64,000 nt of DNA from Rhynchosporium graminicola (taxonomy: Eukaryota > Ascomycota > Leotiomycetes > Helotiales > Ploettnerulaceae): positions 378,505 to 442,504 of the forward strand of contig FJUW01000014.1 of NCBI GenBank assembly GCA_900074885.1, given 5' to 3'. The translations under genes and the position numbers were made by a program. The notes under the pieces were generated by a model that saw only the letters and a list, made by a program, of their open reading frames with translations, ran no database searches and had not been told where the DNA came from. This document shows, one piece after another, positions 38,208 to 50,108 of this stretch; within the stretch, counting starts at the first letter, position 1, and each line of letters opens with the position of its first letter.

Positions 38208-38233
38208 GATGGATGGATGGATGGATGGATGGA
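38208..38233. repeat. (ATGG)n tract
   Basis: About six ATGG units 80 bp upstream of the RfeG-like start codon, probably in the 5' leader or promoter. Confidence 0.9.
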
Positions 38234-39422
38234 ACGAATGCAAACCACCAGAAGCAGGTAGCCGTGGAGGCAAGGCAGTGAGTGACTGCAGTGCAGTGAG
38301 GTGTTACAGGACCCGGACGGAGAAGGTTCCACGGGAGAATAGCCAAAAGCTGGAATGGATGGAAAACCCAAAAGGTGGAAGGGCAGGGCCGGAGAGATAG
38401 AGGGGAGGGGCAGGCAAGGGGGAAAGGGAGCAGCCTCTCAGTAAATAGACCTGACCGGACCCGGACCTGATATGATGTGATGTGATGTGATATGGATCTG
38501 TTCTAGTCGGCCTGGCTTGGTCTTCCTGTCCTGCTCTGTCCGTCCTGTCCTGTCCTGTCCTGAGTGGATTGGGATGAATGATACGTCCTAGATCCTGGAT
38601 AGATAGATGGATGTATGGATGGGATGGTTTGATCGCGCTGGCTGGGCCAATTCTCAATTATCAGTTATGCGGAAGGCTGAGTCCCAGGGGATAATGTAGT
38701 GCAAGGGCGGGCAAGAGTGGCAGGCAGCTGTAAGGCGAGGTGAGGTGAGGTGGCGGTGGCCTTTCTCTCCAACGATGCAGGTATATTGCGTCGTGTTGAG
38801 TTGTGCTCTGCTATGCTATGCTGTGTGGTGTGGTGTGGTGTTGTTTGGAAGAGGGTTGAGGGGGACGGGAGAAAGTTGAGTGGGGTGGATCTGAGTGGAT
38901 CTGAGTGGAGTCGGGTCGGNAGCAGCAGGTGGAGTGTAACTGGAGTGGAGAATCGAACCTTCCCGTCCTCGTGTGTGCGTGCGTGCGTGCGTGCGTTTGG
39001 CGTGCCGGTGCGGTGCGGCACTGGTCTAAAAGGGGTCTAGTCTGCAGCGTCTGGGTCCTTGCCGCTTTTAGTGTCAGGTCGGTTCGGTGTCACTTCGTTC
39101 GGTTCGCTCGTACTGTAGATACCTACCTACCTACCCTGCCTTAAGGTACGGAAGTACCTAGGGTAGAGAGAGAGGTAGGTAGCGTAGCCCCGGGCGGACT
39201 CTGCTCTGCTCTGCTCTGTACACGGCACGGCCCTCCCCTTAATAACTCTCCTCCTCTCCTCTCCTCTCCTGTCCTCTTCTCTCATAGCAATATATCTGCT
39301 TACAGGTAGGTTCCTTACCTAGTTCCAGCAAACGCTATCAGCACTAGGTGTTCGTAGTTCTATAACAGGACGTCGGCGCCGTGTCTGCGTTGTCAGAGTA
39401 GCACAGCAGGTACGTAGCGAAC

Positions 39423-39457
39423 GTAGGTAGGTAGGTAGGTAGGTAGGTAGGTAGGTA
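39423..39457. repeat. (TAGG)n tract
   Basis: About nine TAGG units; further TACC/GGTA clusters lie at 39118-39135 and 40038-40050. Confidence 0.9.
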
Positions 39458-40415
39458 CCTTTCGTATCTATAGGTAGAAAGATGCTTCTTGCGCTCTTCC
39501 GAGCGTGGGCTTGCAGATGTACAACAAACCGCTAGAGCACAGAACAGAGTACTGAATGTACTAGTAGACAAGTAAGTACTGGCTGGACCTTAAATGTGTG
39601 ATATCTGTGATTGGAGAGGCCTGATATTCGGACTAAAGAAAAGTCCTGCCTGCACACGCGGTGAGAAAGAGAGTTGGGCGTTCAAGTCACTCGAACTACA
39701 GTATCGATTCGGGCAACAATGAACTCCCAACTTCAAAACCAGGTCCTGGCACGGCCAGTTCCAGCCTGGCTCGCGGCGCCAATTCTATTCTACACCCATG
39801 ATCCTGGCCAGAGCTTGTCTAGGTTGTCTAGGTACGGAGAGCATGTAGCAGACCACTCAGGGAGCCGTGCTCGTCACTAGATACTTGTACTTACTTGTAC
39901 ATTCATCAGAAAGACCATACGAGTGCTTTTCTCCTGAAATCCGCAATCTGCATTCTGGCGGAGCCCCTGACATATTTGCAAATGGGATTGAATGGTCTGG
40001 TAGGTGGCTGGCAAGCTTTGGACCGCCACTATCGTCTGTACCTACCTACCACTTCCTTCCCTGCCTGCTTGGCGTCCTGACTGCACGACGTGGACATCAA
40101 ATGAGCCAAAGGCAAGCGAGATCCGGTCGGTAATCTGTAGGTGCCATCATGGTATTGATTCGTAATGTCCTGTATGTACGAAAGGTATCTAGGTAAGTCT
40201 CAGACGATCTTTACTATCTAATGGTAATCTGAAGAGCTCAAAAACCCCCTCCGTAGGCTCCAAGGAGATGAAACGTGTTTGTCGTTCGATTTATCGATTT
40301 ATCGAATTATAAGGCACGCGATGGTACTTGGACAGACAACTGGCGTGTATAGGCACCCCTGTCAAGCTTCATCTGATGACCTGATTCGGCTGGTGCCAAC
40401 TATTGCTATGCCTTC

Positions 40416-40480
40416 CTTTCCTTTCCTTTCCTTTCCTTTCCTTTCCTTTCCTTTCCTTTCCTTTCCTTTCCTTTCCTTTC
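40416..40480. repeat. (CCTTT)13 tract
   Basis: About thirteen perfect CCTTT units, the longest microsatellite in the window, followed by a GGTGGA/GGTGA tract at 40516-40557. Confidence 0.95.
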
Positions 40481-41264
40481 CTCTTCTCTCGTGAGGCACG
40501 AGGCGCTTTTTAGGCGGAGGTGGAGGTGGAGGTGGAGGTGAGGTGAGGTGAGGTGAGTGCATGTTGGGTAGCCACACTCAGCCCGATGATGCCCAACCTC
40601 GTCACAAGGGCCCCACATAAAACCTGATTCGCTAATCGTCCGGCAACCCCCCAACTGACCCAACTCATGGCCGCTTGACTAGAAACGTCTGCTGGCAACC
40701 AGTATCTATCAGATACGACTGCGAATAAAGTAAACAGATAGCATGCTAAAGTCTTGCATCGATTTTTGTTCTGCCTCATTGGAAGACTCGGGGTTGGCGA
40801 TACGGTATTCGAAGAGTTTGGCGCAAGACAACGCAAGGCCAGTTCGTACGTAGCATATCAGACTTCATAGCAGCGCTCCTCGAGTCGGCGTCCTACTTCT
40901 CTCCTGGTTGGATTCAAAAGACTGCGTTGCGTGCACAGACATATGTAACTCGACATGCGGGCATAGGCAGAAAACACACTCTGGAAATTCCGCAAGCAGT
41001 ACATCTTCCCAGAGTGTAGTCCTTCAGCTCGCATATTGGATTCATGAATACACACATTGCTCAACCCACAATCTATGCATTTTTGGTGACCCCAAGCTGC
41101 AGGGCTGAACCTGAAATTCGAGGTGGAAAATCGCCGTAGAGACTAGCTAGCTGCTAATCCGGGCTGGATGTTGTGTTTGAGAGGTGACATGGTCAGACTA
41201 GACTTGTGACACCTCATCATAGTAGTCACAGATGGTAGGGACGTCGAGGACCACGACAGTCCTT

Positions 41265-43881
41265 TCAGCTAAACGCCAGCTTACTCTGCCCTTTCTCTGG
41301 CTTTCCACGGCCCGTTTTCTTCTTGTTCACAGTCCCTGCTTGTTTCTTACTGGTAGTTGGTGCTAGAGGGTTCGTGTTTGGACTAGAGCCGCTTCGTTCT
41401 TCTTCGTGGAGATCTTTGGCAAAGTGCCAGTCTTGGTGACTTTGTAAATCATCTGCAGACCCAAATGCTTCCTCACATCGATCACATAATAGAAGATTGG
41501 CGATATTCTCTCGGTGAAAGCCCGTTGAGCCATCGCTAAAAGGACGTTCGGCGTGTGTTTTGGTTGCCTCGTGGACAGCAGGCAGCGAGGTTAATATCCT
41601 TCTATTTGCCTCGTTTCCATTAATGGAAGGCGAATTGCCGATCTTTTCGTGTGCACCGAACTCATCATCATGTTCTCCAGTGCTTTCTGTCTTAGCGAAG
41701 AACCTTCCAATGCCCAACGATTTATCGATTCGCCGTCTCTTCTCTGGTCTTTCTGAACCTCTCTCGCTCACAGCGCCTTCTCGCACACCTGTATGCAGCG
41801 CTTTAGCTTCATAGCCTTTCACCAAGAAAGCTGAGATGGCCATGTTCCCCGATACTCCATCTTCAAAGCCACCTACACTAAGGCTCAAGTTTGCACATGG
41901 CCAGACTCTGCCTTCCAGTATAATTTGACCCAGGAGATTCTTGGCAAGCTCGAATATGCCTACTTCATCTATCTTCTTTCCAGAAGAAATAGGACCTTGT
42001 CGGCTCCGGGTTTGGCCGCCTTGACGGAAATGAAGATTAATTGTCTTGGGTCTCCGTTTGTTCTCAAGAACACCTTCTTCAACTAGTCTCGAGTGAATGT
42101 CCGCAGAGAATATACGGAGCCATCGATTAGCCTGCTCCGCAGTGTTTATACTCGGCCTGAAAGATTTTGCTGAAAGCATGGACTTTATCTGAGTGCGAGA
42201 GTTTACCTGACGATCGAGTCAGTCTTTACTTTGTAGCTCAAAAAGTCCCAAGCAACTCTAGTACATGAGGGGACGAATCATACTTCACTGGAGTCTTTAC
42301 CACGAATAATTCCATGAACCCACGTGCCTGTATCGTCTCCAAGTCTTTGCTTCAAGTGGTCCATCGAAACAGGCAGCAGACCGCTCACTGAGTCCGTGTT
42401 GAATATTTCGGTTATGCTATCGCCCAGCTTGCCACCCAGATTACCTGTTTGCAACATCAGTAAGGCATGTTTCCGAGACGTGCTGGAAGGCTTGTGCGTA
42501 CGTATTTTGGTGAATTTGAAGTCCGAAAGAAACTGCTGAATCGCGCGATTTCGAATTATAGTTTGTGCATTTGGCTTTTTATGTGCTGAGCCTAATTTCG
42601 CCAGCACTACGGAGGAACTATGAGTCAGTATTGCCTAGTCAGGGAAGTATTAAAAGGAAAAGGATGTCACAAGAGCAGCTGCAATTTCACTACGGAGGAG
42701 CGTTCAGATCTCAAGCATCCTCAGATATCCTCGAAAGGGAAGAATCACCTACTCTTATTCTGCGCAATGCCCGCCGAGCATGTATACTTGAGATCCTTTC
42801 GCACGGCAGCGCGGACATTCCGAACGATTTCAGACCCGATTAGAATGGCTACATCGTCCCAATCTGGATCATCATCTTCTGTTTCTTCGGCATCCAAGTC
42901 AACAAGAGCGTCGGCTTGCCAGTCTAGCCTATATTGTGCTCAACGTTAGCTCTCGCTTCCCGAGGAACGTCGTTTTTTAGGGTTTGGGACTTGGGATGGT
43001 ACCCGACCAAGCCCAATGCCCCCTTCACATCTTTATTTGCCATAGAGTGATAACGAGCCTCAATCTGCCGGGGCTGCCAGGTCGGAGGTGTTGGACCAGG
43101 TCTTTGTCGCTTCCAGGGCAACGATTCTAGCCAACCAAGTTGGACAAGAAGGAAGACTACTTACACAGTAGTGGGCGGCAGAGGCAGAAATTCTGTGAGA
43201 TCGTCATACGGAGCTGGGCCCCGAAGCTCCTCGTATCTCTCCAACAGTTCAGCGTGAATCTGTGCTGATAAGTCTAGGAAGACTTCATCAACGCTAGCCT
43301 TCTCGACCTTCTGTAGACCTTCTGGAAGAGCGTCTTTGATACATTTCAAGATTCTGCGGGACTCCAACCGATATGGGTCTAGGGAGACTTTATGCGTAGC
43401 AATATTACTTGCAGCGTCGTCGTGGTACGCCCACTTTTCGTCGCCTTCGCGCCAGGTTGCGACATGTTGGAGCACTATATTCGGGCAGAGCTTCATGGCT
43501 TCGGCAGGAGATACGTGGCGAGCGAGTTTGAAAGCCCGCGCGGGGTAATTGATAGCTATGAGACCTTGCCTGGAAGTTTCAAGTCAGCACACATTCTGAA
43601 TGCATCTCAATCCATTGTAGCCTCTGTACTCCAGATCCCGGAACGGACGACACGTACCACTGTTGCACAGCGAGTGGCTGATCCTCTTTTATACCAAGTC
43701 TAACCATCTCGCACTGCGCATAGAATGCATCTAGATCTACATGCGCAATGACCCTAAGCGGACATGTCGTAGCCGATACCGCCAACTGTGACAGTTGCCG
43801 GTATGTAAACTTGGACCTCCTCCTGCGAGGCTCACCGGCGGACAGCGGAGAAGATGCCTGAAATGGCTGTGATGAAGACAT
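41265..43881 (-). CDS. DNA polymerase eta (Rad30), Y-family translesion polymerase
   Basis: Copies past UV dimers and other lesions in the nucleus. Six exons: 43658-43881, 43165-43569, 42753-42928, 42502-42606, 42284-42444, 41265-42206; all phases match, giving 670 aa, normal for fungi. Motifs are VIAHVDLDAFYAQCE (first metal-binding Asp), NYPARAFKLAR, KASVDEVFLDLS (catalytic Asp-Glu), GIAQNKMLAKLGSAHKKPN, and the little-finger start NSRTQIKSMLSAKSFRP. Near residue 600 is a ubiquitin-binding zinc finger: LLCDRCEEAF ... LQSHQDWHF (C-x2-C-x12-H-x3-H). The last residues, GQSKLAFS, look like a PCNA-binding box lacking its second aromatic. Intron 2 is 236 nt, longer than the rest. Confidence 0.93.
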
Positions 43882-44493
43882 TGTTCCAGGAGCTATCCAG
43901 TAAAAATCCCGAGGGTTCCCGTAAAGTAAAAGACCGGACCCGGTTTCGAGGTTGAAGACACTGACTCGTCCAAGTCGATTGGAACTGGCGCCGACGGGGT
44001 TGTTTCAACGCACAAGAGGTCTATGATATTAATGGCTATCGCTGTCGCTGTCGCTGTCGCTGGCGCTGGTCCTCATTACGAGTACCGTTCCGCGTTGCAA
44101 GGCAAGGCATCTATCTCAATAAGCCACATCGCATTTCGTGGTGTAGATAGGTGGGATGAACCACACCTACGGTTGGTAAGGTTCCTAAGGTTGGCAAAGG
44201 AGCATCGAGGGGGGGACGCGAACGAGCGCGACTAATACAGGACGGGTCAAAGTCGCGTCAACCCGAGCCGACCAATATATGTATAATAAATCGTGATGTC
44301 ATACAAAATCACTTCTGATTAGGAAGATGTTACAGTATTTACAGATACTTCGTAATCAAGACATTCTTTGGCATTTGCAAATGCCGTGAAAGGGAACCTC
44401 GCTATCATCTCTACTGTGCCTCTCGCAGATACTTACAATAACATTTCCACCTGTACAATCGTTACTTTGTTCGACGACATTTCATCCCTGAAC
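43882..44493. other. Divergent promoter region
   Basis: Separates the polymerase eta gene (-) from the small + gene. It has a GTCGCT tract (about 44040-44064). An in-frame ATG at 44368 could extend the small protein by 42 residues, but the shorter start looks more natural. Confidence 0.5.
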
Positions 44494-45279
44494 ATGTCTA
44501 TCCTATCACTGTTCCGCAATCCTGCTGTTCTCGGCACTCTCAACATCTCAACCCTTCTGGGAGTAGGTGCAGGAACCTATTTACTCAGATCACACATGCT
44601 AGAGTTATCCGAGGATCACGAGGCAAGAATGGTACGCTCCTAGACATTTTTATTTTGTTCCAGCAGCTATCTGTGTTGGTTGGCGTCTGTTCTGTTACAC
44701 ATGTTACACATACATAATCGAGTCTGCTTTCTGCAAGCAATATCGCTCAGAACTTCCAATTACAGAAGATGGATGATTGAGTTGGGACGATTCTTTCCAT
44801 AGTCCTGCAATTCTTCCTCATAGTCTGCATCTGGACCAGGACCAAGTTGTGTCTGCTCCCACCTGCTGGGCTAAATCTGTCCAGTTACTGTATCTTATCT
44901 TCAATGGTCTATGCATGGTAGCGCTCTGCGGTACTGTACCTTGTTATACTGTACATAGATAGACTTGTCTGGACTCATCATATGCACCTGTATGCGTGCA
45001 TGAACGATCGATCCATTTGAAACATCCTGACGGCATATCGTGCAGGACGAGCTCGAAGGTACACTCCGCGGCCACATCGGCTTGATCGAAGAAGCACTCG
45101 ACCGACTGGAGGGAAAGGCGACTGAAGCCGACCGCGGAAAGAAGATGTATGTATGCTCCTGCTTTCGAGCCATCCGTGCGTGATCGATCCATTGATCAAG
45201 AGGTAGGGTAGTGTTGTTGACTGTGCATAGGAATGAATATTATATGAAGAGAGGACGAGACGATCCAAGAGCCAAATAG
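44494..45279 (+). CDS. Small hypothetical protein, 95 aa, three exons
   Basis: I do not recognise this protein. Exons are 44494-44631, 45046-45146 and 45231-45279; phases match and the frame ends at TAG 45277-45279. The product has a hydrophobic N-terminal segment (NISTLLGVGAGTYLL, about residues 17-31) that may be a membrane anchor, then an acidic helix-prone part (SEDHEARM, DELEGTLRGHIGLIEEALDRL) and a basic tail (KRGRDDPRAK). The first intron would be 414 nt, unusually long here, so a missed exon is possible. A CCTG microsatellite starts at the stop codon. A small mitochondrial membrane protein is one guess; the sequence does not prove it. Confidence 0.55.

Positions 45280-45310
<31 letters not shown>
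45280..45310. repeat. (CCTG)n tract
   Basis: About seven CCTG units immediately after the stop codon of the small + gene, so probably transcribed in its 3' UTR. Confidence 0.9.
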
Positions 45311-45499
45311 TCCTTATTTATGTTGTGGCGTTTCGGTGGAGTGGTTTTTCATGTTATACGATAGGCAGGCAGGCTGGCTGGTGGTAATATTAACTTGGCT
45401 TCTGGACCTTCCCGAAATGGCATATTCTGTCGTGCAGCCAGCCACATCGCGATATCTGCAGGTGATCAAATCAGGAGCTTCCTAGCAGGTCTCTCCTGT

Positions 45500-45533
45500 A
45501 GTATATAGTATATAGTATATAGTATATAGTATA
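45500..45533. repeat. (TATATAG)-type tract
   Basis: Four to five near-perfect TATAGTA units in intergenic DNA. Confidence 0.8.
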
Positions 45534-45660
45534 GCACGCCCTTAGCAGCAGGATTGCAGCTCTAAGAACCATGAAAATGTGTAGTCACGTTTGAGCTGGA
45601 GCTATTTCTCCTTCGTCGACTATTGAGCACGTTGAGGCCCCCAAAATCTGGAAGCGCACG

Positions 45661-46623
45661 ATGAAGTGCCCTCGGACGTTATCTGGACTCGCGGAAATCG
45701 TCCCCAATGTCTCGAGTCTTACCGGACGGCGTCGACGATGCGATATCGCTTCGAACTACAGTCTTCCCAAACTCAGTCACAACAATGCCTCTTTGGTAGG
45801 TTAGTTGAGTTCGGTTCACGGCGAGGGCGAACGACATGGCGCCCGCCCCAACTCAAAAATTGCCTTGCAGCGAGGACCAGGATGATGGACAGTAACAGTA
45901 GCAAAGCTGTCGACCCACAGTATCTGCTGCCTTCTTCCGATTCGGATTTTGGTGAGATTCGTGGCTGCTATATCCAGCAATGAGGCCGGAAGGAAGTTGG
46001 GGAGCAACCGAACATTTCTGTCCTTTGCGCTTGCAAGCCCGAGCTTCGATAACTGCCCAAGTATGGATCAGCAGCATGTATCAAGTGGTCATATGATGCG
46101 AATCATATCCAGCATGCTGTCAGTCCCAATATTGTGTGCGCGGAATAATAAGGCTGACGAAGTCGCAGGTGTTAGTAGGTTGACACACTTTTCTGAACCC
46201 TTCTACTCCAAATTGGAAGTCGGCAAGGATACTTATATCCCAAAGGCCAGATTCGTAGCTCTCCACTTCGCGAAACACCTAAGGCTGTAGCGTGGCTTGT
46301 TTGGGTATGCAAAATCTTACAGAGATTACCAGAAGCGCTTGCAGAAGAAGTCAAGAGGTAAGTAAGTCCTTGAGCTCTGCAACGTTGCGTCGTCATCGCC
46401 CTGCTCTCCTACAAGAATGGTATTCGAGAGGTATCCAAACTCGGTATCACCCATCTCACCGGTTACTTGCGATAGCGACTTTGAATACAGTGAAAATTTC
46501 AGTACAAGCTCGCTGCCGATAGCGGTCATCACGATTCTCGACCCATCGGTTTGGCAAACTCACCTTCGTACTCTCTGCTTCAATACTCGTTCATATTGCC
46601 TCAAGCGCGCCTTTCATTTTTGA
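45661..46623 (+). CDS. Possible spliced hypothetical gene or decayed gene
   Basis: Several pieces look like exons but I cannot build one clean model. The best supported pair ends at 46357 (LPEALAEEVKR before GTAAGT) and continues at 46416-46623 after a 58-nt intron (MVFERYPNSVSPISP ... to a stop). An exon-like piece at 45860-45951 (SSKAVDPQYLLPSSDSDF) ends at GTGAGA. A possible first exon starts with ATG at 45661 and ends at 45799 before GTAGGT. Connections between 45800 and 46240 switch frame. No domain is recognised. Confidence 0.3.
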
Positions 46624-48593
46624 GACACACTTCCTACTTTGGTCCCGTTGCCAATCACTTGAAAGTGCGAAGAACTTGGGGTTGGGCATGTCTCAATATA
46701 TCATAAACCAAGGAAGGACTGCCTGTCCTGCTCGTTGTCAACTAATGCCGTCTTCGCATTCTTCGGTTTCCTTCAAGCTTTGTAATGGTCAACCCTTCCC
46801 TCCTTCTCTTCTCTTTGGTCTATAACGTCGACTTTTCTGATCCTTTCAATTCGGAAATTGTTTCCTTTCCGTTCATTCTCACTCTGGTACTCAGGTAACG
46901 CATCGTCCAAGCCACTGGCGTTATTTTAGAATGGAGCTCTGGCTGGATGCGTAGTATGGCTTGTCTTCCTTCGATTCATGTCAAGACACCCTTCTGCTTT
47001 GAGCGTCTCTCTTTTGTGTGATAACCACTTGAGTATGCTTTCATATTTCTGTTTCATTTATATTAGTGATTTTCCCGGCACCACGGCTTATGATCTTTAC
47101 CCCTTTAGCAACATACAGTCATGTCCGTGTAAACCATACCATCTGCATGCTTTGTTGACTGTGAGCGAGATACATAAGGAAATACCTTGAAATTTCCTGA
47201 GGTCTCTTGATACAAATCCTGTCGTGTCTGAAAGGAGTCCCCGCTGGTTTTCATTACCAAAGAAGTCCTGCTCTCGTCCGACAAGCAAACAGCCATGAAG
47301 ATGTTCAAAGTCTTCACCCACAAATGTCTAGCATCCACCTTTCTTGCATTCGTCATCCATACGGGATGAACCAAGGTATTTCAACACACCAGCATGTGTG
47401 CCAGATGACTCTTTAAGGTGGCGGCGGTGTGGCTTTGATGCCTGTACCTCTCAATGAAGATATTGAGCCCTCACGAATCGCATTGCATGTTACAGTTACA
47501 GAAATAAAACCGTAGTGGACGTTCCGGATGCTCGGAATAGTGAATATATTGCTCTTTGGGAGTAATAGTGGTCGTTCAAAAGTAAGTCGTGCGGACGAGG
47601 TAGTCCCACACTCCCATCTCTCTCGGGGCCATTGACATTAAAGCATACGGAGATCTAAACATCGTCTAACTGTCAGCGACCGGCGCGCCTTCAAAAGAGC
47701 ACTTCCGATTTTGTTCCCGACAAAAATTTCCTAGCAAGTTGGCGACTGTCGTTGATTTAAGTTTATGGGGTTCTTCACATCGAAGCAACTTGTGGCTAGA
47801 CAAGCACACCTGGGCCAATTGGAGTTTACAGCAACCGAGCTCCAAAAAAGAAGCAGCCATCCTTGGGCTTTTGCAATACGTCGGGGATCAATGTGCCTGC
47901 AAGTTAGGTCTTATAAATGGATAATCCGCCGTTGCCCAAGGTGGAGGCAACAAAAACTTTGAAGGTGGAGGCGCAGGCAATGCGGCATCTTCCCAAACTT
48001 TACGTATGACTGCTGGCTACTGACAGGTCTCGTAGAAAATGAGCAATTTGCAGAGGCAAATGACTATCTTCCCCACACACACTCGATTATAATGCACATA
48101 CTTTTCTCATCAATTGAGATGAGCCCGTGATATGTGTCTTGCTACCGTGCCGTGCTAGCAGTATTCAGGCTTGTAGATTGTCGGGCAAGGCGCTCTTGAT
48201 TAATATCGGTATACTACCTACCTAAGGTAGCTGAAGATAGCTTAGTCGCTACTGAAGAAGTCATAAATCTTCATGTACCAAGCGCTATCTAGGTATAGCC
48301 GCATGAGTATGTCACGCCCGTATCTTAAAGGCACCCATTTTCAGCCCAAAAAACAACCCACTACATGCATTAGCTTTGGATTTTCTCACCGAACTGAAAA
48401 TTCCCCCATTCTAGTCGCCCTGGGCAAGCACAAGTAGTCTGACACATTTTGACCCATATCGAATAATCTCAGCTCATAATAACATCCACTATTTCGCGCA
48501 AAGCCGAGTTACCAGCAGCAAGAGACAGTTGACATTTTTACCGAATCATCAGCTAGTACAGAGCTGTACCAGTAACCCATAGAATCAGTCACT
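46624..48593. other. Intergenic, no gene recognised
   Basis: Ordinary-composition DNA with only short, unremarkable frames on both strands. Confidence 0.5.
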
Positions 48594-49186
48594 ATGAAGG
48601 CTTGGGCTTTGAATGTTCTTATCGTTGCGGGGTATTGACAGCAGCTATAGTGCCAACCGCTATCTGTAACTGGTGAGCAGGGTGGCCACCTGGCAACGAG
48701 CCGGTCGACGAAAGGTGTCCATCGTTTCTGGACCGGTCTAGATAAATCCGAGACTTGGGGAAGGAAGACTGGTGGTTTTGGGTTTGGTTTTACTTCATGA
48801 AAATCCTGATTCGTTTTATCAGCTCACCGAGGTGACATTTATGGAAGATGACAGGCAGAGCATCAACCTGGGAGAATATTTCATACCTGGTAATTGGAAG
48901 GAGGTTTTGGTCAACTCTTGTGCGACTCACAATTCCGAGAGGCTTGTCTTCGCATCAGCATCCAGCTTACTCATTTAACTTAGGACCTCTCGCGATACTT
49001 GCACATCAATGTCAGCAAACGGCTCCAGAATTTCACTTGGCTATAGTGATAGTGTCGCAAAACCCCTACAAAGCTTTCTCAATCACTCAATTTGAGGCAA
49101 CAGATATGACACTTCTTGATAAGATGATATTCCAGCTTCACCTAAATCGGTCAACTTCTTCAGTTATCGATAGCCAGGCTGGTTGA
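48594..49186 (+). pseudogene. Possible remnant of a small secreted-protein gene
   Basis: An ATG at 48594 in good context opens MKAWALNVLIVAG, then a shifted frame continues LTAAIVPTAICN, together resembling a signal peptide; the unshifted frame stops at 48637. A GTGAGC donor-like site follows (48673). Downstream on the same strand are frames at 48772-48978 (ENPDSFYQLTEVTFMEDDR) and 48848-49186 that overlap in different phases. I recognise no family. Read as a decayed gene; it could also be chance. Confidence 0.25.
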
Positions 49187-49640
49187 TTGATCATGCTCTA
49201 ATATGTCGTGGAAATAGAGCCCGGCCCCAAGGTTATATGATTTTCACAGCATATAACGATGACCTCAACTTCTGATGTTAAGTCGTCTTGCGGAAGCAGA
49301 TTCCTTCGAGTGAAGTCTTGTAGTGCTGGTGGTATTCAAACTCATAAATTGCCCCAACAGTTCAGTCAGACTAGCCGATTGACACCGTGATATTCCAAAC
49401 TTGGTGAGAGACGCAAAGATGATGAACATACAGTTTGTAATCCACCCGGTAACTGAAAGAAAAGCCACCCTTTTAAAGGCGCGAGGGCTTCCTTCTCAGC
49501 TTGCTATGTCTAATTCACGAACTAGGAGAAAATAAGCGAGATATGTAAACAAAGCTAACAATCAAGCAACCCTCCAAGCGATGCGTCACAATGAGCCTAA
49601 GCCACTAGGGACCACTCTATGTTCCTGAGTAGATAGAAAA

Positions 49641-49961
49641 CTAGATCCTCAAAGGTGCAGATAAAGCTTCGTACCTGAAAATAATCTGTAGCTGCCGTGT
49701 TCGCGCCATCAGTGGGATGGCTAGAATGTTGTCGACCAGGAGCATCTTCAGATGAAAATTACAAAATAGTGCCAAGCGATTTGAATCCACTCTTTTGCGA
49801 AATGCTTGAGCTTCAGCCTCGATAGAATCATGACCGGCCAGAACGCTGGTGATGCATACTTTTTGCTTCTTGAGCCAGGTCATATAGAAGCAAATTTTGT
49901 CAAGAGCATTTTTTGAGAAGTTTTTGGTGGTGGTATTGGTAAACATTGCGTTCCGGGCCAC
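49641..49961 (-). CDS. Hypothetical protein, 106 aa
   Basis: Single open frame with no recognised domain, downstream of the palmitoyltransferase gene on the same strand. It is Lys/Leu rich (SKNALDKICFYMTWLKKQK; HLKMLLVDNILAIPL). A GTACGA donor-like site overlaps codons near 49670, so the real end may differ. Supported only by length and composition. Confidence 0.3.
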   Translation of the reverse strand: MARNAMFTNTTTKNFSKNALDKICFYMTWLKKQKVCITSVLAGHDSIEAEAQAFRKRVDSNRLALFCNFHLKMLLVDNILAIPLMARTRQLQIIFRYEALSAPLRI

Positions 49962-50108
49962 GAGCCCTGATCATTAATCTTATGTCCCATTCGTAATATG
50001 TACAGATGATTCCTCTGATGTGTACACAACTCCCAACGCTCCAGCTATGCAATAAACAGACCAAAAAAATGCTTTGTACAATTAAAATGACCGTAACAGC
50101 TGTGTAGA

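Larger units (their letters stand above)
38129..41264. other. Intergenic, rich in microsatellites
   Basis: Upstream of the RfeG-like gene and downstream of the polymerase eta gene. It contains ATGG, GTGC, TAGG and CCTTT tracts and an assembly N at 38920. No gene with recognisable motifs is visible on either strand. Confidence 0.6.

Noticed and set aside
38750..39144. Cys/Val-rich + frames over the N at 38920
   Set aside because: Built from GTGTG, GTGCG and similar low-complexity DNA, and interrupted by an unknown base.
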